Positions 33,187 to 41,861 of a stretch of 41,861 nucleotides of DNA are shown here, one piece after another (the stretch's first letter is position 1; the number at the start of each line of letters is the position of its first letter). The notes under the pieces are model-generated. The model saw only the letters and a list, made by a program, of their open reading frames with translations, ran no database searches and had not been told where the DNA came from. Source of the DNA: Gordonia sp. (in: high G+C Gram-positive bacteria) (GTDB taxonomy: Bacteria > Actinomycetota > Actinomycetes > Mycobacteriales > Mycobacteriaceae); NCBI RefSeq assembly GCF_012515855.1, contig NZ_JAAYXO010000126.1, positions 1-41,861 on the forward strand. Reading direction: 5' to 3'. The translations under genes were made by a program, and so were the position numbers.

Positions 33187-33957
33187 TCACCTGCGGGTCG
33201 ACGTACTCGACCGCGAGGACAACGACAGCAGCCGACCGTACTCCACGGACCACTGATCGATCCGGATCACCGCGGTGACGATCGTGCCGTCGGTGCCCGC
33301 CTCGATGATCCGGACGCCGGGCCCCAGGCTCGTGGGAACCGGTATCGGTCGACGGCCGGAGAACCGGCGGCGCACGAATCGGCCCCATCCCATGGCGTCG
33401 GGGGTGAGGACCACGCGGCCCTCCTCGACACCGACCGTCGACTCGAACCATCCGCGGCGCACACGCGTCCGCGGGCGCACACGCACCCGTCCGACGCCGC
33501 ACGGCTCCAGGCGGAAGTCCACGTCCTGCTGCGACAGGAGTGCATTCACCTGCTCCCAGTCGGTGGTCACCTCCACGTGGATCGGTGCCGCGACGAGCAC
33601 CGGGTTGATCCCGACACGGGTGTGCACGTTATCTGCGCGGACCACCAGGTGCGCAGCCTGAACGCCACCGAACTCGACGTCCTCCGCGGTGAACGACACA
33701 TCATCGGCCTGCCCGAGAATGGCCCCCAGCGGATCGAACCGCGCGCGAACGTCGGTGACGGTCAGTGCGATGTCACGTCCAGCCACTGTCGCCCGCACCC
33801 GTCGGCCGACCAACCGGGAGCGCAGCGCGGCGAAGAGCGGTTCGATGGTGGATCGGGCGCCGAGCCGCATCGCGGCGTCGTAGCCGCCCGGAACCAGCGA
33901 ACCCAGGCCCTGCAACCATCCCGCGGGCCCACTCATCCAGTTCTGCTCAGACGCCAT
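33187..33957 (-). CDS. Conserved protein, possibly LmeA/DUF2993-like
   Basis: The 256-residue protein has no signal peptide or membrane helix. Its centre alternates short strands with phrases such as VRARFDPLGAILGQADDVSF, TAEDVEFGGVQAAHLVVRAD and INPVLVAAPIHVEVTTDWEQ, recalling DUF2993 (LmeA-type phospholipid-binding proteins: a ladder of strands with -GGV- turns and paired substrate-binding regions). Its basic Arg-rich C-terminal half (RPRTRVRRGWFES, RFVRRRFSGRRP) and the lack of a secretion signal are atypical for LmeA, so the assignment is tentative. It lies upstream of SRPBCC 2 on the same strand. Confidence 0.5.
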   Translation of the reverse strand: MASEQNWMSGPAGWLQGLGSLVPGGYDAAMRLGARSTIEPLFAALRSRLVGRRVRATVAGRDIALTVTDVRARFDPLGAILGQADDVSFTAEDVEFGGVQAAHLVVRADNVHTRVGINPVLVAAPIHVEVTTDWEQVNALLSQQDVDFRLEPCGVGRVRVRPRTRVRRGWFESTVGVEEGRVVLTPDAMGWGRFVRRRFSGRRPIPVPTSLGPGVRIIEAGTDGTIVTAVIRIDQWSVEYGRLLSLSSRSSTSTRR

Positions 33958-34147
33958 GACGCTCCGGCGTTCAGAGAACGTGGCCCACCGCCTCGCACGT
34001 TCCCATCTCGCCGCACCTCCATCCCGTCACAACTCGTTCCAACGCCGCGCGTGCGGCAGAGAATCATGACCTGAAGTCTACTGCCGTCCGAATGCCGGGC
34101 GGGCCGAGCCGTCGCCCGCGGCCGCCCCAGCATCAGGTCGCCGAACG

Positions 34148-34185
34148 CAGACGACCCCGCGCCCTGTCGGGTGCGGGGTCGTCTG
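34148..34185 (-). terminator. Terminator of the ilvBNC operon
   Basis: CAGACGACCCCGC (34148-34160) pairs with GCGGGGTCGTCTG (34173-34185); the inner GCCC/GGGT extends the stem to 17 bp around a TGTC loop. It starts 26 bases after the ilvC stop. Confidence 0.88.
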
Positions 34186-34210
34186 ACGGTGGCGGTGCTC
34201 CGCCAGAGAC

Positions 34211-35245
<1,035 letters not shown>

Positions 35246-35314
35246 CTAGCTTTGGTGTTGGTTGTTGAGTCTATTGAATCGTGCTCGGGCGACCGAGGCC
35301 ACGACAGGGTGCTG

Positions 35315-35815
35315 TCAGCGGTTGGCCGACATACTCTTGGGTCCGCGGCCGAGGGTGACGCCACCGGACTGAGCGATCTCGCGGATGCCGTACGGATCCA
35401 GCATGCGCAGCAGCGCCTCGAGCTTGTCCGAGGTGCCGGTCGCTTCGACCGTGACCGACTCCGGGGAGACGTCAACGACCTTGGCGCGGAACAGGTTCAC
35501 CACATCGATCACTTCCGCGCGGTTGGTGGAATCGGCGCGGATCTTGATCAGCATCAGCTCGCGGGAGACCGAGTTCGCCGGCTCCTGCTCCACGATCTTG
35601 ATGACATTGATCAGCTTGTTGAGCTGCTTGGTGACCTGCTCGAGCGGGAAGTCGTCGACGGAGACCATGATGGTCATCCGCGAGATGCCCTTGAGCTCGG
35701 TCGGTCCGACTGCCAGCGACTCGATGTTGAAGCCGCGTCGCGAGAACAGGCCGGAGACGCGGGCCAGAACGCCCGGACGGTCTTCGACCAGCACGCTCAG
35801 AGTATGGGTGCTCAC
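35315..35815 (-). CDS. ilvN: Acetolactate synthase small (regulatory) subunit
   Basis: IlvN activates IlvB and confers valine feedback inhibition. The 166-residue protein has an N-terminal ACT domain ([32 protein letters not shown]) and a second ACT-like half ([32 protein letters not shown] end). GTG start; the ilvB stop overlaps it (GTGA), so the two subunits are coupled. The usual valine-binding glycine in [10 protein letters not shown] is present. Confidence 0.97.
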   Translation of the reverse strand: MSTHTLSVLVEDRPGVLARVSGLFSRRGFNIESLAVGPTELKGISRMTIMVSVDDFPLEQVTKQLNKLINVIKIVEQEPANSVSRELMLIKIRADSTNRAEVIDVVNLFRAKVVDVSPESVTVEATGTSDKLEALLRMLDPYGIREIAQSGGVTLGRGPKSMSANR

Positions 35816-37719
35816 TGCTGATTCCCTTCGGTCGCGGTCTGCTCGCGGTCCATGGTCGCGTGGATCTCCACGGGATCGGCTGCCGACTCGTCGTCGTCGA
35901 ACAGCGGCCGGATGTCGCGGGCCGCCATGATCTGGTCGTTGCCGGTGCCTGCGGCGACCATCGGCCACACCTGGGCGTCCTTGCCGACGATGAAGTCGAT
36001 CAGGACGGGGCGGTCGTTGATCTCGCGGGCCTTCGCGATGGTCGGGGCGACGTCCTCTTCGCGCTCCACGCGGAACGCGACGCAGCCGAGCGCCTCGCCG
36101 AGCTTCACGAAGTCCGGGATCATCCGCGAGTGCGTCGAGAGGTCGGTGTTCGAGTACCGCTCTTCGTAGAACAGCGTCTGCCACTGACGGACCATGCCCA
36201 GGTTGCCGTTGTTGATCAACGCGATCTTGATCGGGAAGCCCTCGATGGCGCAGGTGGCGAGCTCCTGGTTGGTCATCTGGAAGCACCCGTCACCGTCGAC
36301 GGCCCAGACTTCCTTCTCCGGCGCGGCGGCCTTGGCGCCCATCGCGGCGGGGATCGAGTAGCCCATGGTGCCGAGGCCACCCGAGTTGAGCCAGGTGCGC
36401 GGGTTCTCGTACTTGATGAACTGCGCGGCCCACATCTGGTGCTGTCCGACGCCCGCAGCGTAAATCGCATCGGGACCGGCAGCCTTGCCCAGCTCGGAGA
36501 TGACGAACTCAGGCGACAGCGAGCCGTCGGACTGCTTGTCGTAGCTCAGCGGGTAGGTGTTCCGCAGGTCGGTGAGGTACTCCCACCACTCGTCCATCTG
36601 CGGCTTCGAGCCGCCGGCGGCGAGGTCGGTGCGAATGGCCTCGAGAAGGTCGATGATGACGGCCTTGGCGTCGCCGACGATCGGGACGTCGACGTCGCGG
36701 TTCTTGCCGATCTCGGCGGGGTCGACGTCGGCGTGGATCACCTTGGCGTCGGGCGCGAACGAATCGAGCTGACCGGTGACGCGGTCGTCGAAGCGCGCGC
36801 CGAGGGTGATCAGCAGGTCGCTGCGCTGCAGAGCCGCGACGGCGCCGACGGCACCGTGCATGCCGGGCATGCCCATGTGCAGCTCGTGGCTGTCCGGGAA
36901 GGCGCCGCGGGCCATCAGCGTGGTGACCACCGGGATGCCGGTCAGCTCGGCGAGCTCACGCAGTTCCTCGGAGGCCTCGGCCTTGATGATGCCGCCGCCG
37001 ACGTACAGGACCGGCTTCTTGGCCTGCGCGATCATGCGCGCGGCCTCGCGGATCTGCTTGCCGTGCGGCTTGGTGGTGGGACGGTACCCGGGCAGCTCGA
37101 ACTGCGGCGGCCACGAGAACGTGGTCTGCGCCTGCAGGATGTCCTTCGGAATGTCGACGAGCACCGCGCCGGGGCGACCGGACTCGGCGATGTAGAAGGC
37201 CTCGGCGATGATGCGCGGAATGTCCGCAGCACTGCTGACGAGGAAGTTGTGCTTGGTGATCGGCATGGTGATACCGGAGATGTCGGCTTCCTGGAAGCCG
37301 TCGGTACCGATCAGCGCGCGGCCGACCTGACCGGTGATCGCGACCACCGGCACCGAGTCCATCTGGGCATCGGCCAGCGGGGTCACCAGGTTGGTGGCGC
37401 CCGGGCCCGACGTGGCCATCATCACGCCGGCACGGCCCGCGACCTGTGCGTACCCGGTAGCGGCGTGGCCGGCGCCCTGCTCGTGACGAACCAGGACGTG
37501 ACGGACCTTCTGCGAATCGAGCAGCGGGTCGTAGACCGGAAGCACAGCTCCGCCCGGAATGCCGAACACGACGTCGACGCCGAGCTCCTCGAGCGAACGG
37601 ACCACAGACTGGGCCCCGGTGACTCGCTCGGGTGCCACCACTGCGCTCGGGGAGCGCATCCCCTCGGTGGATGGCGACTGCGGTCGGGTCCCTGACCCGC
37701 GTGCTGGTTGAGTACTCAC
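35812..37719 (-). CDS. ilvB: Acetolactate synthase large (catalytic) subunit
   Basis: IlvB is the ThDP/FAD enzyme at the head of valine, leucine and isoleucine synthesis. The 635-residue protein has the catalytic Glu in [15 protein letters not shown] (about residue 83), [20 protein letters not shown], the FAD domain, and the ThDP-metal motif [15 protein letters not shown]...NNGNLGM (about 485-515). The GTG at 37719 ([10 protein letters not shown]) is preceded by GATGATGAGGATC. Its leader (37720-37920) contains the leader peptide and attenuator described separately. It is first of ilvB-ilvN-ilvC. It depends on thiamine diphosphate, made by ThiL (9083). Confidence 0.97.
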   Translation of the reverse strand: MSTQPARGSGTRPQSPSTEGMRSPSAVVAPERVTGAQSVVRSLEELGVDVVFGIPGGAVLPVYDPLLDSQKVRHVLVRHEQGAGHAATGYAQVAGRAGVMMATSGPGATNLVTPLADAQMDSVPVVAITGQVGRALIGTDGFQEADISGITMPITKHNFLVSSAADIPRIIAEAFYIAESGRPGAVLVDIPKDILQAQTTFSWPPQFELPGYRPTTKPHGKQIREAARMIAQAKKPVLYVGGGIIKAEASEELRELAELTGIPVVTTLMARGAFPDSHELHMGMPGMHGAVGAVAALQRSDLLITLGARFDDRVTGQLDSFAPDAKVIHADVDPAEIGKNRDVDVPIVGDAKAVIIDLLEAIRTDLAAGGSKPQMDEWWEYLTDLRNTYPLSYDKQSDGSLSPEFVISELGKAAGPDAIYAAGVGQHQMWAAQFIKYENPRTWLNSGGLGTMGYSIPAAMGAKAAAPEKEVWAVDGDGCFQMTNQELATCAIEGFPIKIALINNGNLGMVRQWQTLFYEERYSNTDLSTHSRMIPDFVKLGEALGCVAFRVEREEDVAPTIAKAREINDRPVLIDFIVGKDAQVWPMVAAGTGNDQIMAARDIRPLFDDDESAADPVEIHATMDREQTATEGNQQ

Positions 37720-37798
37720 TGCACGATCCTCATCATCTTGTGTGCTGGCCTTTCCGCGCTTTCCGCACCGCCCCCGATCGGAACCGGGTCCTGGCAAG

Positions 37799-37830
37799 AA
37801 AAAACCCTCGCCAGCGAGGCTGTGCGAGGG
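37799..37830 (-). terminator. Attenuator terminator of ilvBNC
   Basis: On the minus strand CCCTCGC (37830-37824) pairs with GCGAGGG (37811-37805), with CAGC/GCTG inside (one bulged A, loop CTC), and six T residues (37804-37799) follow, then CTTG. It is a classic intrinsic terminator located between the leader peptide and ilvB, and the only hairpin in the window with a long U-tract. Confidence 0.9.
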
Positions 37831-37886
37831 CGCGTCGTAGATGTTTCTGAAGGTCTACAAAGTGACCGATCAGGCGTCGACGCGCC
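37829..37886 (-). promoter_or_regulatory. Candidate antiterminator pairing
   Basis: GGCGCGTCG (minus strand, 37886-37878, inside the last codons of the leader peptide) is exactly complementary over nine bases to CGACGCGCC (37837-37829), which shares two bases with the 5' arm of the terminator. A ribosome stalled at the Leu-Leu-Val-Val codons leaves the first segment free; a ribosome reaching the stop codon covers it. This fits ribosome-mediated attenuation. Confidence 0.55.
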
Positions 37887-37917
37887 GACCGATTACTACG
37901 AGAAGCTTCTGATTCAT
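37870..37917 (-). CDS. ilvL: ilvB leader peptide (attenuator)
   Basis: A 15-residue reading frame, MNQKLLVVIGRRVDA, has the five consecutive branched-chain codons CTT CTC GTA GTA ATC at positions 5-9. A GTG directly before the ATG (37920) coincides with the predicted transcription start, so translation may begin leaderless with GTG ATG. The stop is 39 bases before the terminator stem. This matches the branched-chain leader peptides known for ilvBNC in Corynebacterium, where Val/Leu/Ile starvation stalls the ribosome and lets transcription continue into ilvB. Confidence 0.88.
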   Translation of the reverse strand: MNQKLLVVIGRRVDA

Positions 37918-37926
37918 CACCTGGAC

Positions 37927-37956
37927 AAAGTAGGCCAGTCTGACGTGCCACGTCAA
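37927..37956 (-). promoter_or_regulatory. ilvBNC promoter
   Basis: TTGACG (minus strand, 37956-37951) and TACTTT (37932-37927) are separated by 18 bases. The start lies near 37920, at the first base of the leader peptide. Confidence 0.75.
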
Positions 37957-38019
37957 ATCACAGGCGGCCGACATCGCACGGAGCGCACGTCGCTCTCCCT
38001 GCATGCCACAATTGAGCAT

Positions 38020-38427
38020 ATGACTGACACGACCAAGGTCTTCGGGATCTCGCGCCTCGCGTACTTCGTCGTCCCCCTCCTCATGGTGATCTGGCTGATG
38101 TTGATGGGGATCTCCGCCGCGTGGTTCGCGTGGACGATCATCATTCCGGCCATCGTCGCCTGGTGGATCTGGCGGATGCGGACCACCGTCGATGCGCAGG
38201 GCATCACCTCGGTCACCGCGTTCAAGACCGTTCGCGTGCCGTGGCACGACGTCGCGGGCCTCCGCTTCCCCAAGTGGAGCACCGTGCGGGTGGTTCTGAA
38301 CGACGACTCGACGGTCCGACTCCCCGCCGTCGGCTTCAACGACCTCCCCATTCTCGCCGAGGCCAGCGGCGGTCGTGTTCCCGATCCGTTCGCCGCAGAA
38401 CGCAAGGCGCGTCTCGCCGCAGGCTGA
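38020..38427 (+). CDS. PH-domain membrane protein (Cfp6-like)
   Basis: The 135-residue protein has two N-terminal hydrophobic helices (LAYFVVPLLMVIWLMLMGIS, AWFAWTIIIPAIVAWWIW) and a C-terminal bacterial PH-like domain (TTVDAQGITSVTAFKTVRVP, WHDVAGLRFPKWS, VRVVLNDDSTVRLPAVGF). It corresponds to Rv3004/Cfp6, which lies next to ilvB in M. tuberculosis. The function is unknown; the PH-like fold suggests membrane or protein binding. CACAAT (38007-38012) ends seven bases before the ATG, with no ribosome binding site, so it may be leaderless. It is divergent from ilvB; mgtE follows after 13 bases. Confidence 0.87.
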   Translation: MTDTTKVFGISRLAYFVVPLLMVIWLMLMGISAAWFAWTIIIPAIVAWWIWRMRTTVDAQGITSVTAFKTVRVPWHDVAGLRFPKWSTVRVVLNDDSTVRLPAVGFNDLPILAEASGGRVPDPFAAERKARLAAG

Positions 38428-38440
38428 GTGATTGGTCACC

Positions 38441-39778
38441 ATGCCGACCTTCACCGCGACCGACCTTCACGACGCCATAGATTCCGGTCGCCTGACAGCT
38501 CTTGGGGCTGAACTGTCCCGGCTCGCACCGCAGGACGTCGCGGCCCTGCTGGACGCCAGCAGCGAAGGCCACCGGACCATCGCCTTCCGTCTCCTCCCGA
38601 AGGACGACGCGGTTCAGGTCTTCGACGACCTCACTCCCGGTGCCCAGGCAGCTCTGATCAACTCGCTCGGCACCGCCGAAGTGGCCGACGCGTTCGACGA
38701 GATGGACCCCGACGACCGTGCGGAACTGCTCGACGAACTGCCCGCCAACGTCGCCAAGGCGCTGATCCGCAGCCTCTCCCCCAGCGAGCGAGAGGCCACC
38801 GCCGTGGTGCTCGGCTTCCGCCGCGGTTCCGTCGGCCGACGCATGAGCCCGGAGTTCGTGCACGTCTTCCCCGAGGAGACCTGCGCCACGGCCATCGAAC
38901 GGATCAAGGCCCGCGGACGCGACGCCGAGACCATCTACACCATTCCGGTGGTCGATCATCAGCGGCGCCTGGTCGGCGTCGCGAGTCTGCGCGACCTCCT
39001 GCTGTCGGACCCGGAGGCGCTGGTCGAGGAGTACACCAGCTCGCCGATCTTCGCCTACGTCACCGAGGACGCGGAGTCGGCCGCGCATCGCCTGATCGAC
39101 CGCGCCGTGCTCGCCATGCCCGTGGTCGACAACGAGGATCGCCTGCTCGGCATGCTCACGATGGACGACGCCGCCGAGGTCGTCGAAGCCGCGCGCGATG
39201 AGGACGAGGCGCGCGCCGGCGCCCGCGAAGTCCTCAAGACGCCATACCTGCAGGCGTCGATCCTGGCCGTCACCCGAGCTCGTGTGGTCTGGTTGTTCGT
39301 GCTGGCCGTCTCGGCCATCCTCACCGTCAACGTGCTCGAGATCTTCGAGGGCACCCTGGAACAGCGAGTGGCGCTCGCCCTGTTCATTCCGCTGCTGACC
39401 GGTATCGGCGGCAACACCGGCTCGCAGGCGGCCACGACCGTGACGCGAGCGCTCGCCACCGCGGAGGTCGTCCCGCGCGACGCCGCCCGGGTCGCGGGCA
39501 AGGAGATCCGCGTCGGCCTCACCATGGGCGTGGCGCTCGGCGTCGTCGGGTTCGCCGTCGCCTCCGCGGTCTACGGCCTCGACATCGGCATCGTGATCGG
39601 CACGACGATCGTGTCGATCTGCACCATGGCGGCCACCGTCGGCGGACTGATGCCGCTGCTGGCCAAGACCATTCGCGTCGACCCCGCGGTGTTCTCCACG
39701 CCGTTCATCTCCACCTTCTGCGATGCGACCGGTCTGATCGTCTACTTCCTGATCGCGAAGACAGTGCTGGGAATCTGA
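38441..39778 (+). CDS. mgtE: Magnesium transporter MgtE
   Basis: MgtE is a Mg2+ channel gated by cytoplasmic Mg2+. The 445-residue protein has the three-part structure: an acidic N-domain of superhelical repeats (about residues 1-125), a CBS pair (about 130-255, with TIYTIPVVDHQRRLVGVAS and MPVVDNEDRLLGMLTMDDA), a plug helix and five membrane helices with the pore signature FIPLLTGIGGNTGSQAATT (about 316-334) and the C-terminal DPAVFSTPFISTFCDATGLI (about 410-429). The ATG at 38441 is preferred; a TTG at 38432 is in frame. It follows the PH-domain gene by 13 bases and is probably co-transcribed. I see no M-box-like leader. Confidence 0.95.
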   Translation: MPTFTATDLHDAIDSGRLTALGAELSRLAPQDVAALLDASSEGHRTIAFRLLPKDDAVQVFDDLTPGAQAALINSLGTAEVADAFDEMDPDDRAELLDELPANVAKALIRSLSPSEREATAVVLGFRRGSVGRRMSPEFVHVFPEETCATAIERIKARGRDAETIYTIPVVDHQRRLVGVASLRDLLLSDPEALVEEYTSSPIFAYVTEDAESAAHRLIDRAVLAMPVVDNEDRLLGMLTMDDAAEVVEAARDEDEARAGAREVLKTPYLQASILAVTRARVVWLFVLAVSAILTVNVLEIFEGTLEQRVALALFIPLLTGIGGNTGSQAATTVTRALATAEVVPRDAARVAGKEIRVGLTMGVALGVVGFAVASAVYGLDIGIVIGTTIVSICTMAATVGGLMPLLAKTIRVDPAVFSTPFISTFCDATGLIVYFLIAKTVLGI

Positions 39779-39838
39779 CCGGACCCGCATCGTCCGCCCC
39801 GACAGGGACGCTCGCTCAGTCGCCTCCGCCGACGCGCG

Positions 39839-39874
39839 TAAAGTGGTAGAAGCCCGGTCATCAGCCCGACCGGG
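39839..39874 (+). promoter_or_regulatory. ilvD promoter region with hairpin at the transcript 5' end
   Basis: TAAAGT (39839-39844) is a -10 candidate; the -35 is weak. CCCGGTC (39853-39859) and GACCGGG (39868-39874) form a 7-bp hairpin close to the predicted start of the transcript, about 35 bases before the ilvD ATG. No leader peptide rich in Val, Leu or Ile codons is seen here. Confidence 0.4.
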
Positions 39875-39907
39875 ATTCAGATCAGCGATTTTGTAGCGAG
39901 GAATTCC

Positions 39908-41752
39908 ATGCCAGCCCTGCGGTCTCGCACCACCACCGTCGGCCGTGAAGCGGCCGGAGCCCGCGCCCTGTGGCGCGCCACCGGAATGACCGACGACGAC
40001 TTCGGTAAGCCGATCATCGCGATCGCGAACTCTTACACGCAGTTCGTCCCGGGTCACGTGCACCTCAAGGACGTCGGCGAGATCGTCGCCGACGCCATCC
40101 GCGGCGCAGGCGGCGTAGCCAAGGAGTTCCACACGATCGCCGTCGACGACGGCATCGCGATGGGTCACGGCGGCATGCTCTACTCGCTGCCGAGCCGCGA
40201 GATCATCGCCGACTCGGTCGAGTACATGGTGAACGCGCACACCGCCGACGCCCTGGTCTGCATCTCGAATTGCGACAAGATCACCCCCGGCATGCTCAAT
40301 GCCGCGATGCGCCTCAACATCCCGACCGTCTTCGTCTCGGGCGGCCCGATGGAGGCGGGCAACTCCGTCGTGATCAACGGCGTCGTGCGTCCCGGCACCG
40401 ACCTGATCGACGCGATCTCCGCCTCGGCCGACAGCAACGTCAACGACCAGGAACTGCTCGAGGTGGAGCGGTCGGCGTGCCCGACGTGCGGCTCGTGCTC
40501 GGGTATGTTCACCGCGAACTCGATGAACTGCCTCACCGAGGCTCTCGGCCTCTCGCTGCCCGGCAACGGCTCCACGCTGGCCACCCAGACCGCGCGCCGC
40601 GATCTGTTCACCAAGGCCGGCGAACTGATCGTCGAGATCGCCAAGAAGTACTACGAGAACGACGACGAGTCGGTCCTGCCCCGCAATGTCGCGACCCGCG
40701 AGGCGTTCGAGAACGCGATGGCGCTCGACGTCGCGATGGGCGGCTCCACCAACACCGTTCTGCACATCCTGGCTGCGGCTCAGGAAGGCGAGATCGAGTT
40801 CGACTTGCACGACATCGACCGCATCTCGCGGAACGTCCCGTGCCTGGCGAAGGTCGCACCGAATTCGCCGAAGTACTACATGGAGCACGTGCACCGCGCC
40901 GGCGGCATCCCGGCGATCCTCGGTGAGCTCAACCGCGCGGGGCTGCTGAACCGCAACGTCCACCCGGTCCACGCTCAGTCGCTCGACGGCTACCTGGCCG
41001 ATTGGGACATCCGCAGCGGGACCGCGACCGACGCGGCCATCGAACTGTTCCACGCGGCGCCCGGCGGCGTCCGCACCACGGAGCCGTTCTCGACGTCGAA
41101 TCGGTGGGAGTCGCTCGACACCGACGCCGCCGACGGCTGCATCCGAGACAAGGAGCACGCGTACACCGTCGAAGGCGGGCTGTGCGTGCTGCGCGGCAAC
41201 CTCGCACCCAACGGCGCCATCCTGAAGACCGCGGGCGTCGACGAGTCGCTGTGGCACTTCCAGGGCCCGGCCCGCGTGGTGGAGAGCCAGGAAGACGCCG
41301 TCCACGCCATCCTGTCGAAGGAACTGCAGAAGGGCGAGGTGCTGGTGATCCGTTACGAGGGCCCCGCGGGTGGTCCGGGCATGCAGGAGATGCTGCACCC
41401 GACCGCCTTCATGAAGGGCACCGGCATGGGCAAGCACTGCGGCCTGGTGACCGACGGCCGTTTCTCGGGCGGGTCGTCGGGCCTGGTGATCGGCCATGCC
41501 TCCCCCGAGGCCGCCGCCGGTGGCGACATCGGCCTGGTGGAGAACGGCGATCAGGTGCTCATCGACGTCAAGTCCCGCACGCTGAAGGTGCTCGTCGACG
41601 ACGAGACGATGGCCGAGCGCCGCGCCAAGATGGAGGCCTCGGAGAACCCCTGGCGGCCGCGCGACCGCGAGCGCACCGTCACCACCGCGCTGCGCGCGTA
41701 CGCCAAGCTCGCCACCTCGGCCGACAAGGGCGCCGTCCGCGTCGTCGACTGA
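39908..41752 (+). CDS. ilvD: Dihydroxy-acid dehydratase
   Basis: IlvD dehydrates dihydroxy acids to 2-oxoisovalerate and 2-oxo-3-methylvalerate, after IlvC. The 614-residue Fe-S enzyme shows the start [40 protein letters not shown], cluster cysteines in [10 protein letters not shown] (about residue 122) and [18 protein letters not shown] (about 195), [10 protein letters not shown], and the C-terminal [20 protein letters not shown]. The ATG at 39908 has GCGAGGA upstream. It is transcribed away from ilvBNC, with the PH-domain and mgtE genes between. A hairpin follows at 41815. Confidence 0.97.
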   Translation: MPALRSRTTTVGREAAGARALWRATGMTDDDFGKPIIAIANSYTQFVPGHVHLKDVGEIVADAIRGAGGVAKEFHTIAVDDGIAMGHGGMLYSLPSREIIADSVEYMVNAHTADALVCISNCDKITPGMLNAAMRLNIPTVFVSGGPMEAGNSVVINGVVRPGTDLIDAISASADSNVNDQELLEVERSACPTCGSCSGMFTANSMNCLTEALGLSLPGNGSTLATQTARRDLFTKAGELIVEIAKKYYENDDESVLPRNVATREAFENAMALDVAMGGSTNTVLHILAAAQEGEIEFDLHDIDRISRNVPCLAKVAPNSPKYYMEHVHRAGGIPAILGELNRAGLLNRNVHPVHAQSLDGYLADWDIRSGTATDAAIELFHAAPGGVRTTEPFSTSNRWESLDTDAADGCIRDKEHAYTVEGGLCVLRGNLAPNGAILKTAGVDESLWHFQGPARVVESQEDAVHAILSKELQKGEVLVIRYEGPAGGPGMQEMLHPTAFMKGTGMGKHCGLVTDGRFSGGSSGLVIGHASPEAAAGGDIGLVENGDQVLIDVKSRTLKVLVDDETMAERRAKMEASENPWRPRDRERTVTTALRAYAKLATSADKGAVRVVD

Positions 41753-41814
41753 CGCCGCATCGGCGAGTGAACACGCCGAGTCGTCGAGACACAGCACACC
41801 GTGGCTAAGGAATA

Positions 41815-41853
41815 GTGGTCGATCAGCGCCCTCACAGGGCGCAGATCGATCAC
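41815..41853. terminator. Hairpin after ilvD (hairpin B, related to hairpin A)
   Basis: An 18-bp stem with one A-A mismatch and one G-T wobble (41815-41832 with 41836-41853) closes a three-base loop, 62 bases after the ilvD stop and at the window edge. Its minus-strand sequence matches hairpin A (20109-20147) at 30 of 39 positions. It is followed by TTTC. Confidence 0.8.
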
Positions 41854-41861
41854 TTTCACGC

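Noticed and set aside
33976-34002. GAACGTG/CACGTTC inverted repeat upstream of the DUF2993-like gene
   Set aside because: Seven-base arms 13 bases apart are expected by chance in this much DNA; no promoter elements align with it.
38336-41797. Another 1153-codon open frame on the minus strand
   Set aside because: It is antisense to mgtE and ilvD, has low-complexity composition and no recognisable motif. The equal length to the other antisense frame is coincidence.

Overview
The window is GC-rich and comes from a member of the Actinomycetota, most likely the order Mycobacteriales (Gordonia, Rhodococcus and relatives). The gene order points this way: recG, DAK2 protein, rpmB, ung, thiL, gpsA, cofC/fbiD, ppk, mutT1, hupB, leuD-leuC with a divergent IclR regulator, an F420-type PPOX protein, gltX with two tRNAs, an FAH-family gene, an MFS transporter, leuB, serA, ilvC-ilvN-ilvB and a PH-domain protein. 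From memory, M. tuberculosis has the same backbone at about Rv2971-Rv3004. The FbiD homologue, the MutT1 Nudix/phosphatase fusion and the lysine-rich HU tail agree. A Gordonia-like genome is my best guess, not a proven one.

Layout. 0-6.4 kb: GNAT, Nudix, membrane-anchored HNH (DUF1524) nuclease, CBS-pair protein, recG and a DAK2/FakA-like kinase. 6.6-11.7 kb: rpmB, an enoyl-CoA hydratase-like protein, the thiL/gamma-carbonic-anhydrase-like/ung operon, a DUF3515 protein and gpsA. 11.8-15.7 kb: the cofC-ppk-mutT1 cluster. 15.8-18.7 kb: hupB and leuCD. 18.8-20.1 kb: IclR regulator and PPOX protein. 20.1-21.0 kb: a gene-free stretch with strong hairpins, tRNA-Glu(CTC), tRNA-Gln(CTG) and an inverted-repeat element. 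21.0-27.9 kb: gltX, a GntR-DUF1648 operon, an FAH/hydrolase pair, an MFS transporter and a second DUF1648 protein. 28.0-30.6 kb: serA-leuB. 30.8-34.0 kb: an accessory block with a secreted trypsin-like protease, two SRPBCC paralogues around a small proline-rich membrane protein, and a possible lipid-binding protein. 34.2-41.9 kb: ilvB-ilvN-ilvC behind a leader-peptide attenuator, then a PH-domain membrane protein, mgtE and ilvD.

The main theme is branched-chain amino acid synthesis. IlvBN, IlvC and IlvD make the 2-oxo acids of valine and isoleucine; LeuC, LeuD and LeuB carry out three leucine steps; SerA starts serine synthesis. Two control points can be read from the DNA: an IclR/leuC divergent promoter with an inverted repeat, and an ilvB attenuator whose leader peptide holds the run Leu-Leu-Val-Val-Ile and ends before a terminator hairpin with a six-U tract. 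A second theme is nucleotide and DNA quality control (ung, recG, mutT1, another Nudix enzyme) plus coenzyme F420 (cofC/fbiD and a PPOX protein).

No CRISPR array, insertion sequence, prophage or classic defence system is visible. The less ordinary signals are the ilv attenuator, a hairpin family that occurs twice with compensatory base changes, the GntR-DUF1648 operon with a perfect 19-base palindrome over its promoter, the SRPBCC/membrane-protein block, and many genes whose -10 hexamer lies 6-7 bases before the start codon, as expected for leaderless mRNAs.
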